Assembly: GCF_023734095.1 (NCBI RefSeq)
Contig: NZ_AP024620.1
Coordinates: forward strand, 244,501-308,500
Reading direction: 5' to 3'
Origin: Moorella sp. Hama-1
GTDB lineage: Bacteria; Bacillota; DSM-521; Neomoorellales; Neomoorellaceae
DNA: 64,000 bases
Of the stretch, positions 8,419 to 17,786 are shown one piece after another; positions within the stretch are counted from its first letter, which is position 1; each line of letters starts with the position of its first letter. Below the pieces are notes generated by a model. That model did no database searches. It worked only from the letters and a program-made list of their open reading frames with translations, and was not told the DNA's origin. The position numbers and the translations under genes are program-made.

Positions 8419-8476
8419 TTCGGAAAAGTGGTTGCCGGGAGGAGAAGGAGGCCGTGCGTTCGGAAAAATGGTTGCC
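8419..8476. repeat. Direct repeat pair upstream of uvrA
   Basis: Two 18-base copies differing at one position (TTCGGAAAAGTGGTTGCC at 8419-8436 and the A variant at 8459-8476), exactly 40 bases apart start to start. They lie about 45-100 bases upstream of the predicted uvrA -10 element. Spacing near four helical turns would place both on roughly one DNA face. They do not match the Gram-positive LexA box. Confidence 0.5.
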
Positions 8477-8496
8477 ACGAGCCGGAGGGGCGACGG

Positions 8497-8525
8497 TATG
8501 TTTCCCCGGGCATTTATGGTATAAT
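8497..8525 (+). promoter_or_regulatory. uvrA promoter
   Basis: A perfect TATAAT at 8520-8525 lies 60 bases before the uvrA ATG. The -35 position 17 bases upstream (8497-8502) is poor, which leaves room for an activator acting at the direct repeats just upstream. No LexA operator is visible. Confidence 0.55.
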
Positions 8526-8584
8526 ACTGCCGGGAATTAACGCCCTGAGCTACCTCGAGCTAAAAAGGAAACAGGAGGTGCAGT

Positions 8585-11542
8585 ATGGCCAGGGATAGGA
8601 TCATCGTTAAAGGGGCGCGGGCCCACAACCTGAAGAATATCGACGTGACCATCCCCCGGGACCGGCTGGTGGTCATTACCGGCCTCTCCGGCTCGGGTAA
8701 ATCTTCCCTGGCCTTTGACACCATTTACGCCGAAGGCCAGCGCCGTTATGTAGAATCCCTGTCTTCCTATGCCCGGCAGTTTCTGGGCCAGATGGACAAA
8801 CCCGACGTCGACGTTATCGAGGGGTTATCCCCGGCTATCTCCATTGATCAGAAGACGGCCAGCCACAACCCCCGCTCCACTGTGGGCACGGTGACAGAGA
8901 TCTACGATTACCTGCGCCTCCTTTTTGCCCATATCGGCCGCGCCCATTGTCCCGTCTGCGGCCGGCCCATTGCCCCCCAGACGGTCTCCCAGATGGTGGA
9001 TCGCCTGCTGACCTACCCGGAAGGGACCCGCCTGCAGGTGCTGGCGCCTGTTGTCCGGGGCCGCAAGGGCGAGTACCGCAACGCCCTGGAGGAAATACGC
9101 CGCCAGGGTTACGTCCGCATCCGGGTGGACGGGGAGACCCGTGAGGCCAGCGAAGATATCCGCCTGGCTAAGAATAAGAAGCATACCATCGAGGTCATCG
9201 TCGACCGCCTGCAGGTGCGGCCCGGGGTGGCCGGTCGCCTGGCGGAATCCCTGGAGACGGCCTTGAAGATGGGTGACGGTGTGGTCCTTATTGACATCGT
9301 CGGCCAGGAAGAATTTTTGTTAAGCGAGAAGTTCGCCTGCGTGGAGTGCGGCGTCAGCCTGCCGGAGATTACTCCGCGGCTTTTTTCCTTTAATAATCCC
9401 TACGGTGCCTGTCCGGCCTGTACCGGCCTGGGGATTACTATGAAGGTAGACCCCGGCCTGGTCATTCCGGACCACAGCCTGACCCTGCGGGAGGGGGCCA
9501 TCGCCCCCTGGAGCCGCGGCAATAATGGCTACCCGCAGATGCTGGAATGCCTGGCGGCTCACTATGGTTTCAGCCTGGATGTGCCGGTCAAGGAACTGGC
9601 GCCGGAATACCTCCAGGTGATCCTCTATGGTTCCGGCAGGGAACGGATCAAATTCCGTTATACCAACCGTTTTGGCGACCGGCGGGCCTATGAGGCTCCC
9701 TTTGAAGGGGTGATCCCCAACCTGGAACGGCGCTACCAGGAGACCCAGTCGGAGTGGTCGCGGGCGGAGATCGAAAACTATATGAGTCAGCAGCCCTGCC
9801 CGGCCTGCCGGGGGGCGCGACTGAAACCCGAGGCCCTGGCCGTCAAAGTGGGGGGGCTCAATATCTGCGAACTCACGGCCCTGGACGTCCGGGCGGCGGC
9901 CGATTTTTTACGGCACTTGGATTTAAGTGAGCGTGAGGAGATCATTGCCCACCAGATTTTAAAAGAGATCCTGGCCCGGCTGCAGTTTTTACTGGACGTG
10001 GGCCTGGACTACCTGACCCTGGACCGGGCGGCGGCCACCCTCTCTGGAGGCGAGGCCCAGCGTATCCGCCTGGCCACCCAGATTGGTTCCCAGCTCATGG
10101 GCGTCCTTTACATCCTGGACGAGCCCAGCATCGGCCTGCACCAGCGGGATAACGCCCGGCTGATTGCCACCCTGAAGCACCTGCGCGACCTGGGCAACAC
10201 GGTCATCGTCGTCGAGCACGACGAGGATACCATGCGCGCCGCCGATTATATTGTCGATATTGGTCCCGGGGCCGGGGAGCACGGCGGCCGGGTGGTGGCT
10301 GCCGGGACGGTGCCGGAGGTTATGGCCAATCCCCGCTCCTTGACCGGCCAGTACCTCAGCGGGCGACGGCGCATCCCGGTGCCGGCGGTCCGGCGCCGGC
10401 CAGGGGATAAATGGCTGACTATTAAAGGCGCCGGGGAGCACAACCTCAAAGGTATCGACGTCAGTTTCCCCCTGGGCCTCTTCATCGGCGTGACCGGGGT
10501 CTCCGGTTCCGGTAAGAGCACCCTGGTCAATGAGATCCTCTACCGCGCCCTGGCCCAGCGCCTCAACGGCGCCCGGACCAACCCCGGGGCCTTCGCCGGG
10601 ATTACCGGTACCGAGCACCTGGACAAGGTCATTGAGGTCGACCAGGCGCCCATTGGCCGGACGCCCCGTTCCAACCCGGCCACCTATACCGGGGTCTTTG
10701 ACGACATCCGCGCCCTTTTTGCCGCCACCCCGGAGGCCCGGACCCGGGGATATAAGCCGGGGCGTTTCAGCTTTAACGTCAGGGGCGGCCGTTGCGAGGC
10801 CTGCGGTGGCGACGGTATTATCAAGATCGAGATGCACTTCCTGCCTGACGTCTACGTACCCTGCGAGGTCTGCGGCGGCAAGCGTTATAACCGGGAGACC
10901 CTGGCCATAAAGTATAAGGGTAAATCCATCGCTGATGTCCTGGCCCTGACCGTGGATGAGGCGGCCGAGTTCTTTGCTGCCATTCCCCGGCTGCACCGGC
11001 GGTTGAGCACCCTCCAGGACGTAGGCCTGGGGTACATCACCCTGGGCCAGCCGGCTACCACCCTCTCCGGCGGTGAAGCCCAGCGGGTGAAGCTGGCCAC
11101 AGAGCTGGCCCGGCGCAGCACCGGCCGCACCATGTATATCCTGGATGAGCCCACCACGGGCCTGCATATGGCTGATATCGAGCGCTTGTTGAACGTCCTG
11201 CAGCGCTTGGTGGATGCAGGGAATACGGTAGTAGTCATCGAGCATAACCTGGATGTCATTAAATCAGTCGACTATATTATCGACCTGGGGCCCGAGGGCG
11301 GTGCTGGTGGTGGCCGGGTAGTTGCCACCGGGACTCCGGAGGAGGTCTGCCGGGTGGCTGCCTCTTATACGGGCCAATTCCTGGCCCCCATCTTGGAGCG
11401 GGACCGGGACCGGCCGGCCCGGGAAATACCCGGGACGGAACTGGCAGGGGAGGGCCTGCGGAGCCCGGCCCGGGCCACCAGTCCGGCTGCGCCGGACCCG
11501 GAGGAAAGCCAACCCCTGCCCCGGGTGGTAGGCCAGGAGTAG
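8585..11542 (+). CDS. uvrA: Excinuclease ABC subunit A
   Basis: 985 residues, slightly longer than the usual 940 because of a Pro/Arg-rich tail of about 45 residues after the second ATPase. First ABC ATPase: Walker A GLSGSGKS at 33-40, signature LSGGEAQR near 486, Walker [11 protein letters not shown] near 509. Second: GVSGSGKST near 638, signature near 828, LDEPTTGLH near 853. Zinc cysteine pairs include CPVCGRP near 122, CVECG near 252, CPAC near 276 and 405, and CEACGG/CEVCGG near 737-770. UvrA dimers recognise DNA lesions and load UvrB. AGGAGG precedes the ATG. uvrC follows 16 bases after the stop in the open frame. Confidence 0.98.
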   Translation: MARDRIIVKGARAHNLKNIDVTIPRDRLVVITGLSGSGKSSLAFDTIYAEGQRRYVESLSSYARQFLGQMDKPDVDVIEGLSPAISIDQKTASHNPRSTVGTVTEIYDYLRLLFAHIGRAHCPVCGRPIAPQTVSQMVDRLLTYPEGTRLQVLAPVVRGRKGEYRNALEEIRRQGYVRIRVDGETREASEDIRLAKNKKHTIEVIVDRLQVRPGVAGRLAESLETALKMGDGVVLIDIVGQEEFLLSEKFACVECGVSLPEITPRLFSFNNPYGACPACTGLGITMKVDPGLVIPDHSLTLREGAIAPWSRGNNGYPQMLECLAAHYGFSLDVPVKELAPEYLQVILYGSGRERIKFRYTNRFGDRRAYEAPFEGVIPNLERRYQETQSEWSRAEIENYMSQQPCPACRGARLKPEALAVKVGGLNICELTALDVRAAADFLRHLDLSEREEIIAHQILKEILARLQFLLDVGLDYLTLDRAAATLSGGEAQRIRLATQIGSQLMGVLYILDEPSIGLHQRDNARLIATLKHLRDLGNTVIVVEHDEDTMRAADYIVDIGPGAGEHGGRVVAAGTVPEVMANPRSLTGQYLSGRRRIPVPAVRRRPGDKWLTIKGAGEHNLKGIDVSFPLGLFIGVTGVSGSGKSTLVNEILYRALAQRLNGARTNPGAFAGITGTEHLDKVIEVDQAPIGRTPRSNPATYTGVFDDIRALFAATPEARTRGYKPGRFSFNVRGGRCEACGGDGIIKIEMHFLPDVYVPCEVCGGKRYNRETLAIKYKGKSIADVLALTVDEAAEFFAAIPRLHRRLSTLQDVGLGYITLGQPATTLSGGEAQRVKLATELARRSTGRTMYILDEPTTGLHMADIERLLNVLQRLVDAGNTVVVIEHNLDVIKSVDYIIDLGPEGGAGGGRVVATGTPEEVCRVAASYTGQFLAPILERDRDRPAREIPGTELAGEGLRSPARATSPAAPDPEESQPLPRVVGQE

Positions 11543-11558
11543 CCGCAACAACCCCATA

Positions 11559-13604
11559 TTGATGCCCGAAATTTATGGGGTGCGCAATCCTGGTAATAAA
11601 ATAGAAGGGGTGAGGAACTTGGAAACAGGAGGTATAAAAACGGCGGAGCCAGCCCTGGGGAACAGGGTCTCCCGTGCCATGGGTTACGAAAATGGCGGCG
11701 AACCGGCAGGACTGCAATCAGCAACTGACGCAGCCAATGCCGACAACGGCTCTCACCTCCCACTTCCCACCTCCCCCCTCCCATATACGGAGAAACTAGC
11801 GCGGTTGCCGGACCACCCCGGCGTTTATTTAATGCGCAATGCCAGCGGGGAGATCATTTATATCGGCAAGGCCTCCTCCCTGAAAAACCGGGTGCGCTCT
11901 TACTTTCGCGGCCAGCACCCGCCGCGGACGGCGGCCATGGTCAGCCATATTGCCGACTTTGAGTATATCCTGACAGACAACGAGGTCGAGGCCCTGGTCC
12001 TGGAGTGTAACCTGATCAAAGAACACCGGCCGCGTTATAACGTCAGCCTGAAGGACGATAAAAGCTACCCCTATATCAAGATAACCACCCAGGAGGATTT
12101 TCCCCGCATCCAGGTCACCCGTTCCCTGAACCGGGACGGCTCCCGTTACTTTGGTCCCTATACCAACGTCGGGTCCCTCAAGGAGACCTTGAAACTGCTG
12201 CGCAGCCTTTTCCCCATCCGGACCTGCCGGGATACCCCCCTGCAACCCCGCAGCCGGCCCTGCCTCAACGCCCATATCGGCCGCTGCCTGGCCCCCTGTT
12301 CCGGGCAGGTAAAACGGGAGGACTACCGGGAGGCGGTGGAGAACGTGGTCCTGTTCCTCGAAGGAAGGCATACGGCCCTGGTTAAAGAGTTAAAGGAACA
12401 GATGGAAGCTGCTGCCAGGGATTTAGAGTTTGAGAAGGCGGCCCGGCTGCGGGACCAGCTCCGGGCGGTGGAGGAGGTCTCGGCTAAGCAAAAAGTTGCC
12501 GCCGCCAGCGGGGAGAATGCCGACGCCATCGCCTTCGCCCGGGAGGGAGAGGCCGCCCTGGGCCTGATCTTTTTCAGCCGGGGCGGTAAGGTCATCGGCC
12601 AGGATCACTTCTTCCTGACGGGCAGCGAGGGCCTATCCCGGGGAGAGGTCATGGCAGCCCTGGTGAAGGAGTATTACAGCCGGGGTGTGGAGATTCCCCC
12701 GGAGATCCTCCTCCACGACGAACCTGAGGATGCCACCACCATTGCCAGCTGGCTGGGCCGCCTCCGGGGTGCCAGGGTCAGCTTGAAGGTCCCCCGGCGG
12801 GGCACCAGGTATAAGCTCTTACAACTGGTCCACGAGAACGCCGTCACCCTCCTCCAGGAACACCTCCTGGCCCGCCGGCGCCAGGAAGAGGGGAGCAAGG
12901 CGGCCCTCCTGGAGCTCCAGGAAATCCTGGATTTACCCCGGTTACCGCGGCGGATGGAGGCCTATGACATCTCTAACTTTCAGGGCACCAACCAGGTGGG
13001 GGCCATGGCCGTTTTTATTGACGGCCGGCCCCAGCCGGCCGCCTACCGCCGTTTTCAGATTAAAACGGTGCAGGGTCCCAACGACTTTGCCTCCCTGCAG
13101 GAGGTTTTGGGCCGCCGTTTCCGGCGGGCCGCCGGGGGGGAACCCCGTTTCGCTGAACTCCCGGATCTGGTCCTCATTGACGGTGGTCCGGGCCAGCTCC
13201 ACGCCGCCCGGGAGACCATGGTTACCCTGGGGGTGGAAGACATCCCCACCATTGGCCTGGCCAAGGAGGAGGAACTGATTTTCCGGGTGGATAACCCCGA
13301 GCCCCTGCGCCTTCCCCGGGATAGCCGGGCCCTGCAAACCCTGCAGCACCTGCGGGACGAGGTCCACCGCTTCGCCATCACTTATCACCGGCAGAAGCGG
13401 GAAAAGGGGGCCTACCGCTCGGTCCTGGACGATATCCCCGGAGTTGGCCCTACAAGGAAGAAAGCTTTGTTGCGTCATTTTGGCTCCGTCGCCGCCATTA
13501 GCCAGGCGACGCTGGAAGAATTGCTGGCCGTGGAGGGTATGAACCGGGCGGTTGCCGCCCGCGTCCTGGCCGGCCTGGGGAGGAAGATTGATGGGGAGAA
13601 TTAA
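11559..13604 (+). CDS. uvrC: Excinuclease ABC subunit C
   Basis: The open frame gives 681 residues, but UvrC homology begins only near residue 77 (EKLARLPDHPGVYLM), so the true start is probably internal. Candidates are TTG 11619 (AAGGGG eight bases upstream) and TTG 11805 (GGAG twelve bases upstream). Domains: GIY-YIG nuclease (PGVYLM ... IIYIGKASSLKNRVRSYF), UVR motif (EQMEAAARDLEFEKAARLRD), RNase H-like nuclease (MEAYDISNFQGTNQVGAM, LVLIDGGPGQLHAA), and tandem helix-hairpin-helix (DDIPGVGPTRKKALL ... VEGMNRAVAARVL). UvrC makes the 3' and 5' incisions beside lesions. The 5' region carries a repeat copy, which obscures the start. The next gene overlaps the 3' end by 14 bases. Confidence 0.95.
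   Translation: MMPEIYGVRNPGNKIEGVRNLETGGIKTAEPALGNRVSRAMGYENGGEPAGLQSATDAANADNGSHLPLPTSPLPYTEKLARLPDHPGVYLMRNASGEIIYIGKASSLKNRVRSYFRGQHPPRTAAMVSHIADFEYILTDNEVEALVLECNLIKEHRPRYNVSLKDDKSYPYIKITTQEDFPRIQVTRSLNRDGSRYFGPYTNVGSLKETLKLLRSLFPIRTCRDTPLQPRSRPCLNAHIGRCLAPCSGQVKREDYREAVENVVLFLEGRHTALVKELKEQMEAAARDLEFEKAARLRDQLRAVEEVSAKQKVAAASGENADAIAFAREGEAALGLIFFSRGGKVIGQDHFFLTGSEGLSRGEVMAALVKEYYSRGVEIPPEILLHDEPEDATTIASWLGRLRGARVSLKVPRRGTRYKLLQLVHENAVTLLQEHLLARRRQEEGSKAALLELQEILDLPRLPRRMEAYDISNFQGTNQVGAMAVFIDGRPQPAAYRRFQIKTVQGPNDFASLQEVLGRRFRRAAGGEPRFAELPDLVLIDGGPGQLHAARETMVTLGVEDIPTIGLAKEEELIFRVDNPEPLRLPRDSRALQTLQHLRDEVHRFAITYHRQKREKGAYRSVLDDIPGVGPTRKKALLRHFGSVAAISQATLEELLAVEGMNRAVAARVLAGLGRKIDGEN
11669..11792 (+). 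repeat. Interspersed repeat, module B, diverged copy before uvrC
   Basis: The stretch ACTGACGCAGCCAATGCC, then GACAA and a run of pyrimidine-rich CTCACCTCCC blocks ending in CGGAG, aligns with the module found before rapZ, whiA and the first tnpA. It is read in frame with uvrC, giving an odd leader (GSHLPLPTSPLPYTEK). GGAG at 11789-11792 lies 12 bases before an in-frame TTG, the same spacing as in the whiA copy. Confidence 0.6.
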
Positions 13605-14421
13605 ACTGGTAGCCCTTGACCTGGACGGGACACTTTTGACGGACGATGTCACCCTTGAGCCCCGGGCCAGGGAAGCTATCAGACGAGTTAAAGATAAAGG
13701 CGTGATTGTAACCCTGGCCACCGGGCGCATGTTCAGCTCGGCCCGGCCCTATGCCGTAGAATTGGGGTTGGAACTGCCCTTGATTGTCTATCATGGTGCC
13801 CAGGTACGCCACTCCGGGACGGGGGCGGTACTCTATGAGCGCGTCATCCCCCGGCCCCTGGCCCGGGTTTTAATTAAGAAAATCAAGGAATTCAACTACG
13901 CCTATAATGTGTACCTGGACGACCGGCTCTATGTAGAGCACATCCAAACGGAGAACGAAGAGTATGCCTGGCGGGCCGGAGTTGAGTTGCACCAGGTGGA
14001 GGATATGGAGGCCCTGCTGGAACAGCAGCCGCAAGGTCCCCTGAAGATTGTCGCTTTGAATGAGGGACCGGCCCTGGATCCCCTGGAGGCGGCCATTCGC
14101 CGGGAGGTGGGGGACGGCATCTACATTACCCGCTCGTTGCCCACCTACCTGGAGCTCTTGCACCCGGAGGTCAACAAGGCCCGGGGCCTGCAAGCCCTGG
14201 CGGAACTGGAGGGCATCAGGCCGGAGGAGATCATGGTCTTCGGTGACAGCTATAATGATGTGCAGATGTTCCGTTACGCCGGCCTGGCGGTGGCCATGGC
14301 CAACGCCCCGGCCGAGGTCCGGGCGGCGGCGGATTACGTCACCGGCAGTAATAACGACGGTGGTGTCGCCCAGGCCCTGGAGAAATTCATCCTGCAGGAC
14401 GGAGCCCCTTATGGGGGCTGA
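13591..14421 (+). CDS. Cof-type HAD hydrolase (sugar-phosphate phosphatase family)
   Basis: 276 residues from the ATG at 13591, preceded by GGGGAGGAAG; it overlaps uvrC by 14 bases. HAD motif I is LDLDGTLLTDD at the N-terminus, motif II is TLATGR, and motif IV is GDSYNDVQMF. A cap of about 100 residues lies between motifs II and III, as in Cof/YbjI-type phosphatases acting on sugar phosphates or cofactors. The physiological substrate cannot be read from sequence. Co-translation with uvrC is likely from the overlap, although a functional link to repair is not evident. Confidence 0.9.
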   Translation: MGRIKLVALDLDGTLLTDDVTLEPRAREAIRRVKDKGVIVTLATGRMFSSARPYAVELGLELPLIVYHGAQVRHSGTGAVLYERVIPRPLARVLIKKIKEFNYAYNVYLDDRLYVEHIQTENEEYAWRAGVELHQVEDMEALLEQQPQGPLKIVALNEGPALDPLEAAIRREVGDGIYITRSLPTYLELLHPEVNKARGLQALAELEGIRPEEIMVFGDSYNDVQMFRYAGLAVAMANAPAEVRAAADYVTGSNNDGGVAQALEKFILQDGAPYGG

Positions 14422-14897
14422 CGCCCCCCCGCCAGCGAACTAAAAAATGCAGGTTGAGGTTAAGGGTTGGTTGGAACAGGCTTCGGGCTCCGGGTGCTTA
14501 AGCGAGCAAACTTGGCGCTCAGTTGCTTAAGCGGCGGGGGTGGCTTGACTTTATTTCTTTGAATAATCTTAGCGAGGAGCGAAACTCTTAGTTTTTAAAC
14601 TCACGTTACGATCCCCATCCCGTTCACCGCCGCCTCGCCTCGGCTTCGCTGAGTTTGCTTTACGCCTCGAACCAAGTCGCCCCCCGCCTGTATCAACCAG
14701 CCCGTAGCACGTACGCCAACAGTAACCATTTTTGCCAGAGCCCTATTTTCGGAGGAGCCCCTCATGGCGGCGAACTGCCGCCAGCGAACGGTGGAAAATG
14801 AGAGGCGCGGCAAGCTTTAATTCAGGAACTGGCGTAGCCAGTTCCGACAAGCCTCCCACCTCTCACTTCCAACCTCACACTTCTCATTCCGGTGGAG
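14401..14897. repeat. Composite interspersed repeat region between the HAD gene and rapZ
   Basis: This 486-base gap holds no gene. Module A start is at 14401-14460 (GAGCCCCTTATGGGGGCTGA, then CCAGCGAAC). Module C is at 14476-14535 (ACAGGCTTCGGGCTCC, then GCAAACTTGGCGCTCAG). An inverted copy of the module A core is at 14600-14704 (its reverse complement reads ACAGGCGGGGGGCGACTTGG, then TTCGAGGCGTAAAGC). Module B is at 14726-14897 (TTTTTGCCAGAGCCC, ACTGGCGTAGCCAGTTCC, pyrimidine tract, GGAG). The terminal GGAG at 14894-14897 lies 10 bases before the rapZ ATG and acts as part of its ribosome-binding site. Confidence 0.8.
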
Positions 14898-14907
14898 GGG
14901 AGAGCAT

Positions 14908-15807
14908 ATGGCAGAGTCTAAATACCCGCGCCTGGTGATTGTCACCGGCCTGTCCGGAGCCGGCAAGACCCAGGCCGTACGCTGCCTGGAGGACCTGGGC
15001 TTCTTCTGCGTCGACAACCTGCCCCCCTCCCTCATTCCCGGCCTGGTCGACCTCCTGGGCCACCCCGGTAAAGAGGGGGAAGGGATCACCAAAGTCGCCC
15101 TGGTTATGGATATTCGCGGCGGGGAGTTCTTTACCGGCCTGGACGCCGCCCTCAACTACCTGGACGGCCTGGGCATCCCCTACGAGATTCTTTTCCTGGA
15201 GGCGGCCGACGAGATCCTGGTCCGGCGATATAAAGAGACCCGGCGGCGCCATCCCCTTTCCAGCGGCGGCCAGATTCTGGAGGGTATTATTGAAGAACGG
15301 CGCCGCCTGGAGGAGCTGCGCGGCCGGGCCAGCAAGATCATCGACACCTCGGAACTAACGCCCCGCCAGTTAAAGGAGCAGGTTTCCGAGCTTTTTGGCT
15401 CCAGCCGGCGGCAGCTCATTGTCAGCATCATCTCCTTCGGTTATAAATATGGCATTCCCCTGGATGCCGACCTGGTAATGGACGTCCGCTTTTTGCCCAA
15501 TCCTTATTATGTGCCCGCCCTGCGACCCTTCACCGGTCACGATCGCTGCGTGAAGGATTTCGTCCTGGCCTCGCCGGTCACCCAGCAATTCACGAAGCAG
15601 TTCACTGCCCTCCTGCGTTTCCTGATCCCCCACTACCTGAATGAGGGCAAATCCCACCTGGTCATTGCCATTGGCTGCACCGGCGGCCAGCACCGCTCGG
15701 TCGCCCTGGCCAATAAGCTGGGGGAGTTCCTCCAGAGCGAAGACTACGTGGTGACAGTCAAGCACCGGGATGTAGTCCGCTACCTGGGTACGGGCAACCG
15801 GCGGTAA
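14908..15807 (+). CDS. rapZ: RNase adapter / nucleotide-binding protein RapZ (YvcJ)
   Basis: 299 residues, the normal length. N-terminal P-loop kinase-like domain with Walker A GLSGAGKT at 14-21 and [11 protein letters not shown] following; C-terminal domain with the conserved [15 protein letters not shown] motif. In E. coli RapZ guides RNase E to the GlmZ sRNA; in Bacillus YvcJ is a GTP/ATP-binding protein involved in competence and phosphorylation control. It heads the conserved rapZ-yvcK-whiA set, here spread out by repeats. The start ATG follows GGAGGGGAGAG, which belongs to the end of repeat module B. Confidence 0.96.
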   Translation: MAESKYPRLVIVTGLSGAGKTQAVRCLEDLGFFCVDNLPPSLIPGLVDLLGHPGKEGEGITKVALVMDIRGGEFFTGLDAALNYLDGLGIPYEILFLEAADEILVRRYKETRRRHPLSSGGQILEGIIEERRRLEELRGRASKIIDTSELTPRQLKEQVSELFGSSRRQLIVSIISFGYKYGIPLDADLVMDVRFLPNPYYVPALRPFTGHDRCVKDFVLASPVTQQFTKQFTALLRFLIPHYLNEGKSHLVIAIGCTGGQHRSVALANKLGEFLQSEDYVVTVKHRDVVRYLGTGNRR

Positions 15808-15834
15808 GTTCATGAACGCCGGAACTGTTTCCTG

Positions 15835-17214
15835 TTGACGGCGCCTGATTACAAGCGCACGGGGGGTTGGGGCTTGGAGGGCTTCAAGTGGCTTTACCCG
15901 GGGCTCAAAATCAAACGCTGGCTGCTGCTGGCTATCCTCGGTTTGTTATTGCTGGTGTCTGGTCTGACGGTCATCCTGGGGATTACCCTGCTGGCCAGCG
16001 CCGAAAGGGGTTTTACCTGGTTTATCCTTCATACCCTGGGCAACCTGGGCTCACCCCTGGTGGGGGGCTTGCTGGCCGTGGCCCTGGGACTGGCCTGCAT
16101 TATTGTCAGTGTCCGGTACCTGGCCCATTCCATTATCCAGGTCCTGCTCCCCGGCCAGACGGCCAATCCCTGGCAGGTTTTTTACCGGCGCCAGTATTTG
16201 GCCCGGGGGCCCCACCTGGTGGCCATTGGTGGGGGTACGGGGCTGGCTGTTCTCCTGCGGGGCTTAAAAAACTATACCCGTAATCTGACGGCTATTGTCA
16301 CCGTAGCTGATGACGGCGGCAGTTCCGGTCGCCTGCGCCAGGAGTTGAATATCCCGCCGCCGGGGGATATCCGCAATTGCCTGGTAGCTCTGGCCGACAC
16401 GGAGAGCCTGATGGAGGACCTGTTCAGCTATCGTTTCCGCCAGGGCGAGGGCCTGGCCGGCCACAGCCTGGGGAACCTTCTCCTGGCAGCTATGACGGAT
16501 ATGGCCGGCGATTTTGATCAGGCCATCCAGGAACTAGCCCGGGTCCTGGCGGTAGGGGGGCGAGTGATCCCCTCGACGACCAGTCACGTGATCATGGGGG
16601 CCGAATTTGCCGACGGCAGCACAGTCCTGGGGGAAAGCAACATCCCCCTGGCCGGTAAACCCATTAAAAGGGTTTTTTTGCAGCCGGTTGCCTGCCGGCC
16701 ACCGAAGGCGGCCCTGGAAGCCATCGCCCGGGCGGATGCAATCATTATCGGCCCGGGGAGCCTCTATACCAGCGTCCTGCCCAACCTGCTGGTGCCGGGC
16801 ATTGTTGAGGCCCTGCGGGATACGCCGGCCCCGGTCTTTTATGTCTGTAACATCATGACCCAGCCGGGGGAAACAGATGGTTATACAGTGGCTGACCACC
16901 TGCAGGCCATCATTGTTCACTGCGGGCGGGGGATAATAGATACGGTTATTGCCCATAGCGGCCCCATCTCCCGGGCCGCCCGGCGGCGGTACGGCACCAA
17001 AGGGGCGCGACCGGTCCTGATTAACGGGCCGGCCATCGCCAAAATGGGGGTCGAGTTGCGCCGGGGCTGGCTGGTAGACGAGACCCATGTCGTCCGGCAC
17101 CACCCCGAGCGCCTGGCCGGTCTGGTTATGGAAGAGGTCTACCGGCACCAGTCCCGCAGCCGGCAACGCCTGGTCTACCTGCTACGGGAGAAGTTTCGCC
17201 ACCTGGCCAGATAG
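15835..17214 (+). CDS. yvcK: Gluconeogenesis factor YvcK (CofD-like), membrane-anchored form
   Basis: 459 residues from a TTG at 15835, about 130 longer than Bacillus YvcK. The extra N-terminus carries two membrane segments (residues about 25-50 and 65-95: WLLLAILGLLLLVSG and VGGLLAVALGLACIIVS). The CofD-like domain follows, with GGGTGLAVLLRGLK near 131, TVADDGGSSGRLR and GPGSLYTSVLPNLL. YvcK is needed for growth on gluconeogenic substrates and for cell-wall balance, and binds UDP-sugars in Bacillus. The start lacks a strong Shine-Dalgarno, so the first residues are uncertain. It lies 27 bases after rapZ. Confidence 0.94.
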   Translation: MTAPDYKRTGGWGLEGFKWLYPGLKIKRWLLLAILGLLLLVSGLTVILGITLLASAERGFTWFILHTLGNLGSPLVGGLLAVALGLACIIVSVRYLAHSIIQVLLPGQTANPWQVFYRRQYLARGPHLVAIGGGTGLAVLLRGLKNYTRNLTAIVTVADDGGSSGRLRQELNIPPPGDIRNCLVALADTESLMEDLFSYRFRQGEGLAGHSLGNLLLAAMTDMAGDFDQAIQELARVLAVGGRVIPSTTSHVIMGAEFADGSTVLGESNIPLAGKPIKRVFLQPVACRPPKAALEAIARADAIIIGPGSLYTSVLPNLLVPGIVEALRDTPAPVFYVCNIMTQPGETDGYTVADHLQAIIVHCGRGIIDTVIAHSGPISRAARRRYGTKGARPVLINGPAIAKMGVELRRGWLVDETHVVRHHPERLAGLVMEEVYRHQSRSRQRLVYLLREKFRHLAR

Positions 17215-17227
17215 GCAGAGAGCGAGT

Positions 17228-17774
17228 AGCCCCTCATGGGGAGCTAACGCCCCCTCCAACGAACAAGGAAAATGCTGGCTCCAGGCAAAGGGCTGACGAG
17301 TACAGGCGGAGGGCGACTTGGTTCGTGGCACAAGCAAACTCAGCGAAGCCGATAGCCTCGGCGCGGTGAACGGGATGGGGAATGGAACGTAAGCGCTATG
17401 GAGGGGGTGAGGCAGGTTCCCGGAGGGCGCCTTGGCGCGTGAGTATCAGAAGAACGAGGCCGGCTGAGGAACAGCGCGGCCGCCTGTTTGAGGCCGCAGG
17501 CCGAGTTAAGGCCGCGCCCGAAGCCGGCCGAGTTCGACACAAGTATAAGGGCGCAACCAGCGCCCGAAGGGAACCTGCCTCACCCCAGCAGCATGATGAC
17601 ATTGACATCCATTTTTGCCAGAACCCCATTTTCGGAGGAGCCCCTCATGGCGACGGGCCGCCACCAACGAAGGGAAGAAATGAGAGGCGAGCAAACTTTA
17701 ATCTGAAACTGGCGCAGCCAGTTTCGACAAGCCTCCCACCTCTCACCTCCAACATCTCATATCTCATTTCGGAG
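17228..17774 (+). repeat. Composite interspersed repeat region between yvcK and whiA
   Basis: A 572-base gap filled by repeats. Module A is at 17228-17400 (CCCCTCATGGGGAGCTAACG, GAGTACAGGCGGAGGGCGAC, then TTCGTGGCACAAGC and AAACTCAGCGAAGCC). A less repeated GC-rich stretch (17400-17600) follows. Module B is at 17609-17774 (TTTTTGCCAGAACCCC, GAAATGAGAGGCGAGC, ACTGGCGCAGCCAGTTTCG, then CTCCCACCTCTCACCTCC, CTCATATCTCATTTCGGAG). Its terminal GGAG is 12 bases before the whiA ATG. Short ORFs here have no conserved features and I do not call them genes. Confidence 0.8.
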
Positions 17775-17786
17775 TAGATAATACCA

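Noticed and set aside
8411-8580. LexA operator before uvrA
   Set aside because: No match to the Gram-positive CGAAC-N4-GTTCG type box is present; the direct repeats are a different motif.
17382-17777. 131-residue ORF between yvcK and whiA
   Set aside because: Runs through the repeat modules and ends in translated repeat sequence; not a gene.
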